Below are positions 53,211 to 64,000 of a stretch of DNA of 64,000 bases, piece by piece. The DNA is from Parietaria judaica (taxonomy: Eukaryota; Streptophyta; Magnoliopsida; Rosales; Urticaceae). The first letter of the stretch is position 1; each line of letters opens with the position of its first letter. Below the pieces are notes generated by a model, which saw only the letters and a list, made by a program, of their open reading frames with translations, was not told the DNA's origin and did not search any database. The DNA is taken from NCBI GenBank assembly GCA_954871525.1, contig OX940864.1:24794001-24858000 (forward strand), in the 5' to 3' direction. The translations under genes were made by a program, and so were the position numbers.

Positions 53211-56200
53211 ATGGCGCCGAAGAAACGATCCGTTCTTGACGCTTCTGTAGATGACACGGTGAGACGTGAAGATTTCGACGGGTTGTGCGCTCAGATGGAG
53301 TTGGTGACTCGCCAATTGCAAACGTTAATACAAGACCGCGCAACGCATCAACAATATCGAGGCGGATCCGACACGGAGAGCGATCGCGAGAATCCATTTG
53401 GGCGACACAATGGCGGCTACGGTCATGAGATGCGTCGACGTGAGGCGGCCCCAGAGTTCGTACGGTGGGAAGCATTGTTCAAAGTGGAAATACCCGAGTT
53501 CCATGGAGGCTTGCAAGCCGACGAGTTTCTCGATTGGCTCGTTGCAACCGAAGAGGTTCTTGACTTTAAGGAGGTTCCAGAGGCGAGGCGAGCATCACTC
53601 GTCGCTACTCAGTTCCGTGGCCGCGCGGCGGCGTGGTGGACACAAATCAAGACTCAACGAGCCCGAACCGGTAAATCCAAAACGGACTCTTGGGTTAAAT
53701 TAAAAAAGCATATGCGTGCGGCGTTCCTCCCGTTTAATTATGCGCGCACTCTTTATCACAACCTTCAAAATCTCCGCCAAGGTTCCAAGACCGTGGCTGA
53801 CTATACGGCCGATTTTCGCTTGCTCGTCACGCGCACACAAATTCAAGATGTTATTAATTTGTTCGATCCCGTCACCGTCGCGGAAGCTCATCAAAGAGCT
53901 TCCACAATTGAGCTCCAACAAACCCGTCGTCCATCCCGATACAGCCCCGGCACTTCCAGTTCAAACAACACCCCTACAACCTCGCGAACAACCACTCAAA
54001 TACCTCCAGAAATTCGTGCTCCAAATCCTGCGGGAATGCTACCAACATCCCCAAATCCAGCAGTCCCTGCTCCAGCAGGATTTCAGCCAGCCCGTTGCGT
54101 GCCAAATGCCACTGGTTTGCGGTGTTTTGGGTGCGAACCAGGCCATCGCCGTGCTAATTGCCCAGTTACTCGCCCGGGCTTATTCCTCGATGAACCCACC
54201 AACGAAATTTACGGAGACCCGATCTACGACGAAGAACACAAGGACATAGAAGAAGTGGAGGAAGTGACTGGTGATGTTGGTCACACCTTTGTTATTTGGC
54301 GTAGTTTTCTTTCTCCACCAAGCAACGACAACGGATGGTTACGTACCAACATCTTCCAATCCACGTGCACTATCGCCGGTAACGTCTGCCGCTTCGTCAT
54401 CGATTCGGGAAGTTGTGAGAACGTTATTGCGGAAGAAGTCGTCAAGAAGCTTGGGCTCTCGACCGAACGTCATCCTCGTCCATACAAACTCGCGTGGCTA
54501 CAAAATGGCACTGATGTTGCCGTCTCCAAGCGAGCACGCGTAAGCTTTTCTATCGGTGCAACCTATAAAGATGAGGTTTTGTGTGATATCGTCGCCATGG
54601 ACGCGTGCCATCTCTTACTCGGACGACCGTGGCAATTCGATCGCCACACCATACACGACGGAGCCACCAATACATATAGCTTTTCCTTCGGAGGGAAACA
54701 GATCATTTTAGTTCCTTCCACTCCAGCGTCTCCTCTCGCCAAGCGCCCATCCATGAGTCTCCTCAACCGCGCCGACTTTGAAGCCGCCGCGACCGAATCA
54801 GGCGTTGTTTATGCTCTCATTGGTCACCAACCAAACAGCCCCACAAAACTGGAAATTCCAGCCACTGTTCAGCAAGTAGTAGATGATTTCCCCGACATCT
54901 TTTGCGAGACTCCACCCGCATCACTTCCTCCTCTTCGTGATATCGAACACCACATCGATTTTGTGCCGAACGCGCAACTACCAAACCGTGCGCATTACCG
55001 AATGAGCCCGGTCGAACAGGAAGAGCTCCATCGACAAGTTGAAGAACTTCTAGCGAGGGGTCACATTCGGGAAAGCTTGAGCCCGTGCGCGGTGCCGGCC
55101 TTGCTTACGCCAAAACAAGACGGGACGTGGCGCATGTGCGTGGATAGGCGTGCCATCAATAAAATCACTGTTCGTTACCGTTTTCTGATTCCCCGGCTCG
55201 ACGATCTCCTCGACCAACTAAATGGCGCTCGAATCTTTATTAAACTCGACCTCAAGAGCGGGTATCACCAAATTCTAATCCGGCCCGGTGACGAATGGAA
55301 AACGGCCTTCAAGACTCGCGAGGGCCTCTATGAGTGGCTTGTCATGCCCTTTGGTCTCTCTAATGCGCCGAGCACTTTCATGCGCGTGATGAACCGACCA
55401 TTCATCGGTAAATTTGTGATTGTTTATTTTGATGATGTGTTAATTTTTAGTGCTAACCCCGAGGAACATTTGCGTCACCTTCGGGACGTGTTACTTGTAT
55501 TTCGTAGCCACGCCTTTTATGTAGCCGCTCATAAGTGCTCATTCGCGACCGATCGTGTCACTTTTTTGGGGTATGTTATTTCCGCCGAAGGCCTCACAGT
55601 CAACTCTTCCAAAGTCCTTGCTGTGAAATCATGGCCACGACCGACCAACGTGACCGAGGTACGAAGCTTTCATGGTTTAGCTTCCTTTTACCGCAGATTC
55701 ATCCCCCATTTTAGCTCCATAATGGCACCGATCACTGAGTGCATCAAGACGGGGCGCTTTCATTGGAGCCCGGACGCCTAAACCGCATTCGCCTTGATTA
55801 AAGAAAAATTAACGACCACTCCCATCCTCGTGCTCCCGGATTTTGATCAACCATTTCTCCTTCATTACGACACTTCTAAGGTCGGTATTGGCGCGGTTTT
55901 GAGTCAAGGTACCCGCCCGGTTGCGTACTTTAGTGAAAAACTAACCGGTCCAAAAACCCGGTACAATACTTATGATGTTGAATTTTATGCTATTGTCCGC
56001 GCCGTTCACCATTGGCGCCACTACCTCTTCCACAAGGAGTTTATTCTCTTCACCGACCACAACGCCCTCAAACATCTAAGTCCGCAAGATAAAGTGTCGG
56101 CTCGTCACACCTCGTGGATCGACTTCCTCCAACAATTTACATTCTCAATTAAGCATAAAGCCGGCGTGCTTTATCGAGTTGCCGACGCGTTGAGCCGACG

Positions 56201-57560
56201 CCACACTCTAATGACCCAACTTCGCGTGCAAGTTCCTGGGTTCGAGTTACTGGCCGAACTTTACAACACAGACAATTTCTTTGGGCAGTTTGGCCAGCCC
56301 CTCGACGCCACTACTGATCCTGCCTTTGAATGGTTCGATGGTTTTCTCTTCCACAACGGTAAACTCTGCGTTCCGGAGTGTAGTCTCTGACTCATGATTA
56401 TTTGCGATCTTCATAACGAGGGACATGTTGGTCGCGACCGCACGTATGCTCTTGTGTCCGCGTCTTATTTTTGGCCAACCATGCGCAAGGAAGTAGCGCG
56501 CTTCGTTGACCGATGCCGCACGTGCCACACCGCCAAAGGGCGAGCTACAAACGCTGGCCTCTATCTTCCTCTATCGGTTCCTTCTAAACCATGGAGCGAC
56601 GTGAGCATGGACTTCGTACTCAGACTACCTCGTACACAACGTGGACACGACTCAATTTTTGTGGTGATGGACCGGTTCTCCAAGATGGTACATTTCATAC
56701 CGTGTAAGAAAACTTCTGACGCTAGCATTATCGCTTTCTTATACTTCCGTGAAGTGTATCGTCTCCACGGCCTTCCTACGTCCATCGTCTCCGATCGTGA
56801 TACGCGTTTCTTGAGCCACTTTTGGCGGAGCCTTTGGCGCCTCACCAACACGCGCCTCGACTTTAGTAGCGCCTATCACCCCCAAACCGATGGCCAAACC
56901 GAGGTGGTTAACCGTTCCCTCGGCGATCTTCTTCGTTGTCTTGTGGGCGACAATATCAAAGGGTGGGATCTTAAACTATGTCAAGCGGAGTTCGCACACA
57001 ATCACGCGGTGAATCGGAGCACAGGACTTAGCCCGTTTTATGTTGTCTATGGGTCTGTTCCTCGCTGTCCTTTAGATCTCGCACCTGTGCCCAGTTCGCT
57101 GCCCACTCACGGAGACGCCAAAGAGTTCATTGAGCAGCTCCAGACCGTGCATCGCACCACAAACGCCAAGCTCGAAGAGGCCTCACTCCAATACAAGAAT
57201 GCAGCGGATAAGAAGCGTCGCGCAGTCGAGTTCAAAGTGGGCGATTACGTTTGGGCGGTCTTAACTAAAGATCGTGTTCCCGCGCATGAATACAACAAGC
57301 TTCGTCCTAAGACCATCAGCCCGGTTGAAGTCGTGGAAAAAATCAACTCCAACGCTTACCGTCTTCGCCTTCCGAGCACCATTCGCACACATGACGTGTT
57401 CAACGTCAAACACCTCCGATTCTACACCGGTGACAATTCCGACGACGACACACGGCAGAATTCAGGGACGAATTCCTTCGACCCGGGGGAGAATGATGCC
57501 GTGGAACACGCACTTGCCTTCTTCGAAGCTCAGGTTCGGAAAGGAAAGATTCATGTGTGA
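53211..57560 (+). pseudogene. Gypsy gag-pol polyprotein with two in-frame stops
   Basis: One frame of 1450 codons runs from ATG at 53211 (MAPKKRSVLDAS). In order: gag (WEALFKVEIPEFHGGLQADE, then AAAWWTQIK); a zinc knuckle CFGCEPGHRRANC, one residue short between the second Cys and His; protease (FVIDSGSCENVI); RT (FIKLDLKSGYHQI; IVYFDDVLIFS); RNase H (HYDTSKVGIGAVLS; FTDHNALKHL); integrase with an HHCC finger (HNEGH, CRTCH) and catalytic SMDF, SDRDTRF and QTDGQTEV; then GDYVWA and HDVFNVKHLRFYTGD at the C-terminus. The tail FFEAQVRKGKIHV lies in the 3' LTR; no classical chromodomain is seen. The only breaks are TAA at 55779 (RT/RNase H boundary) and TGA at 56388 (before integrase), each one C-to-T change from a sense codon. 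Confidence 0.9.
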
Positions 57561-57801
57561 ACCCTCCTCTTCTAAGTCGCCAATAAGGACATATAATCAG
57601 CCATCAGTTTCGTTTATTTGCTTCTTGTAATTTCGGCAATTTGTTGCCTTGTTTGTCTTTGTTTCTTTTTCAGTTTTCAGACTCATCTTTATCACTTCGG
57701 TGGCTGTATTTTCTTCTTTTCCCAGCTTTGAAAATATACAGAAAACTGAACTTTGTTCATTCAGAAAATTCATCGGTTTTTCATAGTTTCGTGCTACATC
57801 G

Positions 57802-58112
57802 CTAATGATATTACTTTGTATATCATGGAGTTACCACTTAACGGAATAAAATTTACTTCATATTGTACTGCTTGGCAACAGTAGTGCATACAACTTTTTT
57901 GACTCAATGAAGATAGGCCTAATTGTCATAAAAGAAAAAAAAATTCTAATTAAAATCAAAATATTAAAAAAAGCACTCGAATACTTACTGTAAAGTCCAA
58001 CGTTGACTTCAAACTATCGATGACATGCGTAGGAGTGTCGTGAAAACCTGCAAGATTCATGGTTTTGAGTATTTCAAAACTGCATAAAATCCTCCGCCAC
58101 ACATATATTATA

Positions 58113-58147
<35 letters not shown>

Positions 58148-58286
58148 CTATTTTCTTTCACTAAAAAGGTTCTAAAAATTTATCATATACCCTTCTCCAA
58201 ATGCTCTACAAGAAATTCCCTAAAAAAAAAATCTCTACAAGAAATTTTATTTTAAAAATATATATAATGGTATAATCATTATATTC
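57802..58286. other. Copy B remainder and AT-rich flank
   Basis: The first 75 bases continue the tandem duplicate interrupted by the Gypsy element. A TA microsatellite occurs at about 58106-58143. No gene is seen. Confidence 0.6.
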
Positions 58287-58637
58287 TGTTGAAACCCAAA
58301 TTCGGTTCGTCGCAGCGATCAGCACAGCGATCAGAAAACCAACAAGTAAACCAGAAAACAGAGCACGAAAACGAGAAATTCCACACCTCTCAAAACCTTT
58401 CTTCTTCTCTTTCATACAGATTACAAAGGCTTTTCTTAGCTATACATTTCCACTCAATGTGTTCTTCTTATTCTTTCTAGAACCCTAATCCTATATGTTC
58501 TAATATGAGTCTTTCTCAATTACAAAAAAATTGCAATCTTAGACAAAAAGACTAATTTCCCTTGCTGTTACAGTTGACTAACTACTAACAACAAAGACTT
58601 TGACTAATGCCACATCAGCACGCCACATGTACTAACA
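58287..58637 (-). mobile_element. 3' LTR (351 bp) of a Tork-type Copia, minus strand
   Basis: On the minus strand it starts TGTTAGTACATGTGG directly after the polypurine tract AAGGTGGAGAT (58648-58638) and ends GGGTTTCAACA at 58287. Both ends are TG...CA. It is followed leftward by flanking DNA. Confidence 0.8.
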
Positions 58638-60897
58638 ATCTCCACCTTGGCGTTCTTGCCTTCAATCGTCTTCATTCGAGTGTTTGCTGCAGCCTTTTCC
58701 AGTTTCGCCCTTCTTTGGAATCGGTCCCTTTACGCCTAGCTTGGACATGCATACTTCTAGCTTGTTTAGCGGTACAACCTTGGTTAACATATCAGCGAGA
58801 TTCTCATCCGTATGAACCTTGATTATTTTCACCGCTCTACCTTCAACTACGTCTCGTACGAAATGAAGCCGAACATCAATGTGCTAGGTGCGCTTGTGGT
58901 ACATCTGATTTTTACACAACTGTATCGCACTTTGTCTGTCGCAAAACAGTTCAACATGTTTTTGCTCGAGTCCAAGTTCGTTCTCCAAGCCTTTCATCCA
59001 TAGAGCTTCCTTCACGGCTTCCGTAACAGCGACATATTCGGATTCTGTCGTGGACAATGCGACAATGTGTTGTAGACTTGATTTCCAGCTCACAACGTTT
59101 CCAAAAACTGTGAAAACATATCCCGTTGTCGACCTTCTCTTGTCTAGATCACTCGCGTAATCCGAGTCAACATAGCCCCAAACACAAGAGCCAAGTTTCC
59201 CTGACTTCTTATATTGCAGCCCCACTTCACATGTCCCGGCTAGATATTTCAGCAACCACTTTGCTGCTTGCCAATGCATCGATCCCGCATTTCCCATAAA
59301 TCGGCTTATAAGGCTAACGGCTTGCGCAATATCGGGTCTTGTGCACACCATAGCATACATCACGCTTCCCACCACGTTCATACATGGAACCTTTGCCATA
59401 ATTTTCCTTTCTTCATCGGTTTGCGGACTGCCTTTGCTTGTAGGTTTAAAATGACCTCCCATAGGAACCTTCACTGCCTTTGCTCCTTCCATGTTGAACC
59501 TTCCAACCACCTTTCTCAAATATTCACTTTGAGAGAGGTTTAGAACTCCAACTTCTCTATTCCCTGTAATCACCATTCCAAGAATCTTCTTTGCATTACC
59601 CAAATCCATCATCTCGAATTCACTTCTCAACATCCTTTTCAATTCATCAATAGCCGCTTTCTCTTTTGAAGTAATTAACATATCATCAACGTACATTAGG
59701 AGATAGACAAATGTACCTCTGTTTTTCTTCAAGTAAACGCAGTTGTCAAACTTGCTTCGACATTACCCTTGTCCGGTCATGAACTTGTCGAATTGCCGAT
59801 TCCACTTTCTCGGTGATTGCATCAACCCATACAAGGATCTCTTCAAGCTACAAACCCAATTCTCCTTTCCTTTGACTTCATAGCCTTCCGGTTGCGCCAT
59901 CAATATCGTTTCATCCAATTCACCGTGGAGAAACGCAGTTTTGACATCCATTTGCTCTAGTTCCAAATCCAAGCTTACTACCATTGAGAGCATGATTCGT
60001 ATCGATGTATGTTTCACTACCGGCGAGAAGACTTTGTTAAAGTCTATTCCTTCCCTTTGGCTAAACCCCTTAGCGACAAGTCTCGCCTTGTACTGCGCTG
60101 GTTCAACCTCGATAATGCCATCTTTCTTCTTAAACACCCACTTGCAACCCACCACTTTAGCGTTTTCTGGTTTGGGTTTTAAGACCCAAGTGTTGTTCTT
60201 GTGCAGCGAATCCATCTCATCATCCATCGCCTTCGTCCAATCTTCGGCTTCATCGGACCTCACGGCTTTTTGATAACTCCTTGGCTCTTTACTACTCAAA
60301 TGATCTCAAATATTCAGAGCGTACACTATCATTTCAGCGTACCCCAACCAACTTGGAGGCCGAATCTCTCGCCTCTTTCGATCACGGGCAAGTTAATAAT
60401 CTTCCAGCTCATGAGCGTCATCCTCGTATTCATTATGGCTTCTTTCAACCATCTCCGAGGCACTTGGTCTAATGCTCTGTGGCTCCACCTCAAGCTCTAA
60501 ACCATCGTGTATCCCTTCTTCAAGCTCTTCATCAAAAATTATAGAATTCTTCCTCTGATTTCCAGCCACTGTTGCGTCGGTTGCTGTAGCAGTATCCTGC
60601 TAGAGTTCCAGCTCGTTAAAAGTAATGTCTCGGCTGATGACACACTTCTTCGACTCCTAACACCAGATTCTATAGCCCTTAACGCCCTCTGGATAGCCCA
60701 TGAAGAGCCTCTTCTTCGCTCTTGGTTGCAACTTACCATCATTGACATGGTAATGTGCAATATATCTGAAAATTCTAAGTTTGTTGTAATCCGTCGGACC
60801 TCCTGTCAAAACTTCTAATGGTGTCTTCAAATCGATTGTCGTTGACGGAGACTTGTTTACAAGATAGCAGGCTGTATTTTTTGGGAATAAAACCCAT
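58638..60897 (-). pseudogene. Tork-type Copia pol (integrase end, RT, RNase H), broken and 5'-truncated
   Basis: Leftward from 60897: the integrase C-terminal half (TACYLVNKSPSTTIDLKTPLEV; YHVNDGKLQPRAKKRLFMGYP), a linker, then RT from 60299 (DWTKAMDDEMDSLHKNNTW, KARLVAKGFSQREGIDF, VKTAFLHGELDETI, YGLMQSPRKWN), YVDDMLITS near 59690, and RNase H (GYVDSDYASDLDKRRSTTG; SLQHIVALSTTESEYVA). Stops occur near 60657, 60400, 60300, 59762 and 58884. Gag, protease and the first part of integrase are absent because the frame meets another element's LTR fragment at about 60898. The lineage call comes from Tnt1/Tork-like motifs. Confidence 0.85.
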
Positions 60898-62522
60898 TGA
60901 TTATCACGATTTGTGCCTTCGGACCGTCCGGGGAACATTTAAAAAATTATTTTAAGCGGAAAATATATTATCCGATCAACGGCCCGAGCATCGGATAATT
61001 AACCATATTCCAAAACCCGATAAATAGTATGCAATTTAATATTCATAAATCATTATTAATAATATAGTCTTTATAAGAAATATATAGAAAGCAGTAAATG
61101 GTTGCATTTATTAACCCAATGCTTTAGGCCGTACCTCTATTGACGACTTCCGGCTGCGCGTTCTTAATCGGGCCGGGCTCCGCCGATGCTGAGCGAAACT
61201 CCCGTGATCTTCCAGGATATTCTCCTGAATTCCTCGTACCGAAGCGTGGGCTTCGCCGGCAGGACTCTGTCGCAAAATTAAAACTGATGGTTCTTTTTAA
61301 GCTTCCGGAGAACTAAGTCTCTTAAGCCGAGAGATAAGAGAGAAAATTCGCAGACCCTGAGGGAGAGGGAGAGTTTGAATTTTTCTCTTGGGAAAGGTGT
61401 GAAAAATGTGTAGAATGAGCCTCCTATTTATAGGCTCAGACTGTAACCGAATTAGAGAAACTCTCTCCCTAATTTCGAATTCTATTAATTAGATATAACT
61501 AATTATTTCAATCCAATGGTCTAGATTTAATCTTATCTAAATCCAATGGATATAATTAATTAGGGATTTAATTAAATAAGAAAGATTTGAATAAAATCAA
61601 AAATCCAATCTTATCTTCTTATCTTATAAAATTTGAATTTATATATAAATATATATATTAAATTTCGAATTCTAATTATCTAGATCCAACGGTTGAGATA
61701 AATCTTTAAACCGATCCAATGGATTAAATTAGTTTAGGAAAAAATCAAATATTAAAAGATTTAATAAAATCCAAATTTGAATTTATTCAAAACATAATTC
61801 GAAATTAATATATTATATATATAAATAATTAATTTCTAATACGACGGTAAAGATTAAATCTTAGACCGATCTAACGGATATAATCAATTGGCTAAATTCG
61901 AAAATTAAAGCTTGGTCACCAAGTAATAAATTTCGAATATATCAATTATCCTAATCCAACGGTTGATATTAAATCATAACTGATCCAATGGATTAAATTG
62001 ATTATAGAGTTTTTCTCAAATACCAAAACATTTGGTACTTTTGCCGCAATAATGAAAAGACCAAAGTCTATCCATTCAAATGTATATGGTTCCACATTCC
62101 AAGGCATAATTCGATTTCTACACTTATAATATATATAAATATATATTATTTACATATTAATATAAATCTATTAATTATTGATTAACTGTTAATAATATAT
62201 TTATAATCAAATTTCGAATAATTAAATCATATTAATATTCTCTGATCTCAATATCACACATTCAAATGTCATGGTGTCACACCATCATTTAAATTCGTGA
62301 CATCTGATTTAATTTCACAGTTTACTGAAACGATCACAAACTTAGAAATTCTCTAAATCACAAACCGTACGTCGAAACAACTCGGTTCCAAAAGAAAAGT
62401 TTCTTATAATTTAATTTCCCACAACTTTCATGTTGACAGAAAATCCTAATTCTACTTTATTTTATCAGTTAATTTCGGTTACCAAAATTTGGTATTTTTG
62501 CCACGCTAATGATAAAACTATC
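60898..62522 (-). mobile_element. Fragment of the long Copia LTR
   Basis: Minus-strand match to 23215-24840 of the 5' LTR. It includes the inverted TATA box (about 61430), the GCAGACCCTGAGGGAGAGGG block and the leader, but lacks the last 40 or so bases of U5 and the first 900 of U3. Its right end is cut by the Gypsy LTR at 62523. The left end is fused to an unrelated Copia integrase. Confidence 0.85.
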
Positions 62523-63733
62523 TGTTATGGGTGATTTTATTCCAATAAATTTGGGCCAAAACGACCCCAAAAAAAGCCCATATCTCAAGACCGAGAAGCC
62601 TACAAAACGCGGACACAATTTTTAAATAATAACTAAACGGTGAAGCGCGCCGCCCCCGCTCCGTGACGGGACATCAAGACGCATTTTCACGCCTAGTATG
62701 GTTATTCCGCGACGCGGCGGCGCGAACCCCGCGGCGCGGCGGTGCGAAAGCCGCAGCGCCGCGCCGCGAACCCGCAGCGCCGCGGAGGACTAAAGTGACA
62801 ATTTTTTACTGCTCTCAGGTCCCCGGCCCCTCCTATAAATAGAAGCTTGATATCATTCAAACGGTAACTCCGAATCAAACGCTCTATATAGCGATAAACA
62901 CCGTTTTCTCTCTTCTATATATATATTCTGGTAGGAATACCCGACGACCTGCCCTACGGAGGTTCCGGTTCTCAGTGGTCGCCGACCTATATCCCGAGTC
63001 CCAGGACTTTGCGGTAACGGGTCGGAGGACCCGGTTCCGGTCCAACGGTTAGTGGAGGGTCCGATCTGCCAGAGGAGCTAGCTAGAGCGGAAACGCTGGA
63101 GGAATCCCCGGCCTACCAGAGTAGCTAGAGCGGAAGCGCTGGAGGAATCCCCGGCCTACCAGAGTAGCTAGAGCGGAAGCGCTAGAGGAATCCCCGGCCC
63201 ACCAGAGGAATCACCAACTCCCCAGAGGAAGGTCCGAGCGCCGTCCTACTCCCACCAGCTAGAGCGGAAGCGCTGGAGGAATCCCCGGTCTACCGGAGGA
63301 ATCGCCAACCCCCCAGAGGAAGGTCCGAGCGGCGTCTTATTCCCACCAGCTAGAGCAGAAGCGCTGGAGGAATCGCCGACTCCTATAGAGACCATTAACT
63401 CCAGGCTCGTCCAGGCCAACTAGGAACGGCTCTATCAACGCCTGCTTTGAACTACGAGATGACCTGATCCCACTTAGCTGCAAGTGGGTACGTAGGCAGC
63501 CTCACCACACTCAACGAGGCGCGGCATCACATCATCATCACCCCCGGCTCTCCCAGTCATCGACTGCTCCAGCTACGATCGTCGACCTGCCCTACGGAGG
63601 GTCCGATCCGCCTTACTCTTCAGGAACAGTGAGTCAAGCATCTAGCCCAGGAAAGTCAACAAACGGCGATGGGCCCGGCCCAATATCCAGCTTTGGGCCG
63701 CTACAGTGTTTGATCCATTTTTCGGCATCAACA
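62523..63733 (+). mobile_element. 5' LTR (1211 bp) of a Tat/Athila-like Gypsy element
   Basis: It runs from TGTTATGGGTGATTTT to CGGCATCAACA, inserted in the Copia LTR at CTATC|. A TATA box (CCTATAAATAGAAGC, about 62834) precedes a CT-rich leader. Directly after the end comes TTTTGGCGCTAGAAGGAGG, a Gypsy-type primer binding site. The lineage is uncertain because pol lies outside the window. Confidence 0.8.
63075..63385 (+). repeat. Minisatellite inside the Gypsy LTR
   Basis: Units of 42-44 bases built from GCTAGAGCGGAAGCGCTGG and AGGAATCCCCGGCC(T/C)ACC occur at about 63081, 63125, 63169, 63258 and 63348. A larger unit of about 90 bases (adding CCCCAGAGGAAGGTCCGAGC) is repeated in the right half. 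It lies in the predicted R-U5 region. Confidence 0.85.
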
Positions 63734-63734
63734 T

Positions 63735-63753
63735 TTTGGCGCTAGAAGGAGGG
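63735..63753 (+). promoter_or_regulatory. Primer binding site of the Gypsy element
   Basis: TTTGGCGCTAGAAGGAGG directly follows the LTR end. The TGGCGC start is typical of Tat/Athila-type elements primed by tRNAs other than initiator Met. Confidence 0.65.
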
Positions 63754-63826
63754 GCCGTCGAGATCAAGCCTCTGAGTAGCCTCCCAGCAATCAAGTTTTC
63801 AACCTTTTTTTTTTTAACTTTTTAGG

Positions 63827-64000
63827 ATGTCAACCAAGTCAACGGGGCACACGTCATCCCGCCCAGCGGCAAGCATTGCCTAAAACATACGAGCTCAAGT
63901 CAACGCACGCCAGAACTGAGCTCGGAATCAGCCAGATACGAGCATCCGCCAAGACCGAACGTCCAACGAGCAAGATGGGCGGATGGCACGATTAGAAGAT
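63827..64000 (+). pseudogene. Start of gag of the Gypsy element, two early stops
   Basis: The frame starts MSTKSTGHTSSRPAASIA, meets TAA at 63881-63883 and TGA at about 63920, and otherwise stays open to the window end with an Arg/Asn/Gln-rich sequence (ARNQPDTSIRQDRTSNEQDG). Each stop is a single C-to-T change from a sense codon. Confidence 0.5.

Larger units (their letters stand above)
52850..57801 (+). mobile_element. Full-length Gypsy element, CRM-like, 5-bp target duplication
   Basis: The 5' LTR (52850-53178) and 3' LTR (57494-57801) begin TGATGCCGTGG and end CTACAT plus two bases. CTAAT flanks the element at 52845-52849 and 57802-57806. A primer binding site (TTGGTATCAGAGCC, 53180) and a polypurine tract (CCGGGGGAGAA, 57483-57493) are present. 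The LTRs are very similar apart from a 21-base difference near 52975, indicating recent insertion. The coding frame continues into the 3' LTR, as in CRM-lineage chromoviruses. Copy A of the surrounding duplication gives the empty site. Confidence 0.9.

Overview
The window is plant nuclear DNA, almost certainly from a eudicot. It is AT-rich and dominated by nested transposable elements: Copia and Gypsy LTR retrotransposons, hAT and Mutator-like DNA elements, and Helitrons with 3' hairpin-CTAG ends. I see one convincing intact host gene, one degraded duplicate of it and one truncated host gene fragment. I recognise no rRNA, tRNA gene, CRISPR array or bacterial operon. The species cannot be fixed from the sequence.

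Left part (1-21.7 kb). Two Copia LTR pieces (1-2.4 kb) are followed by gene-poor DNA holding an hAT MITE with a perfect 8-bp target duplication. A complete hAT element (6506-10087) has a two-exon, 541-residue ORF that keeps the BED finger and dimerisation domain but has lost most of the catalytic core. Next comes a tandem duplication of about 1.76 kb. One copy received a Mutator-like MITE; the other received a 6.2-kb Helitron (12638-18882). Each copy supplies the other's empty site, so the Helitron ends are fixed to the base. A solo LTR with a 5-bp target duplication and a Tat-like Gypsy LTR follow.

Middle (21.7-36.6 kb). A Tat-like Gypsy element, LTR on the minus strand, carries an antisense gene with a Transposase_28-type N-terminus. 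That gene is split by a Copia element with very long LTRs (22314-30450). The Copia lacks recognisable gag, protease and integrase. In their place it has hairpin arrays in its leader and a predicted three-exon gene for a 197-residue protein with two Cys/His fingers, ahead of an intact RT-RNase H ORF. Tat-side tandem repeats, an F-box (SKIP14/SKIP28-like) fragment and another hAT fragment follow.

Host genes (36.6-44 kb). An EP1-like secreted glycoprotein gene (three exons, 431 residues) stands alone on the plus strand, with a disrupted paralogue about 4.5 kb downstream that shares its first intron position. A 1.07-kb hAT element and a Mutator-like MITE lie around them.

Right part (44-64 kb). 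In order: a short Ale-type Copia LTR; a broken minus-strand Copia; an hAT MITE of the 6506 family, with its empty site visible in a neighbouring duplicate; a nearly intact CRM-like Gypsy element (52850-57801; two in-frame stops, 5-bp target duplication); a minus-strand Tork-type Copia; a fragment of the same long Copia LTR seen at 1-1413 and 22314-24880; and the start of another Gypsy element whose LTR carries a minisatellite. Every element call rests on reading termini, target duplications and protein motifs by eye; no database search was run.
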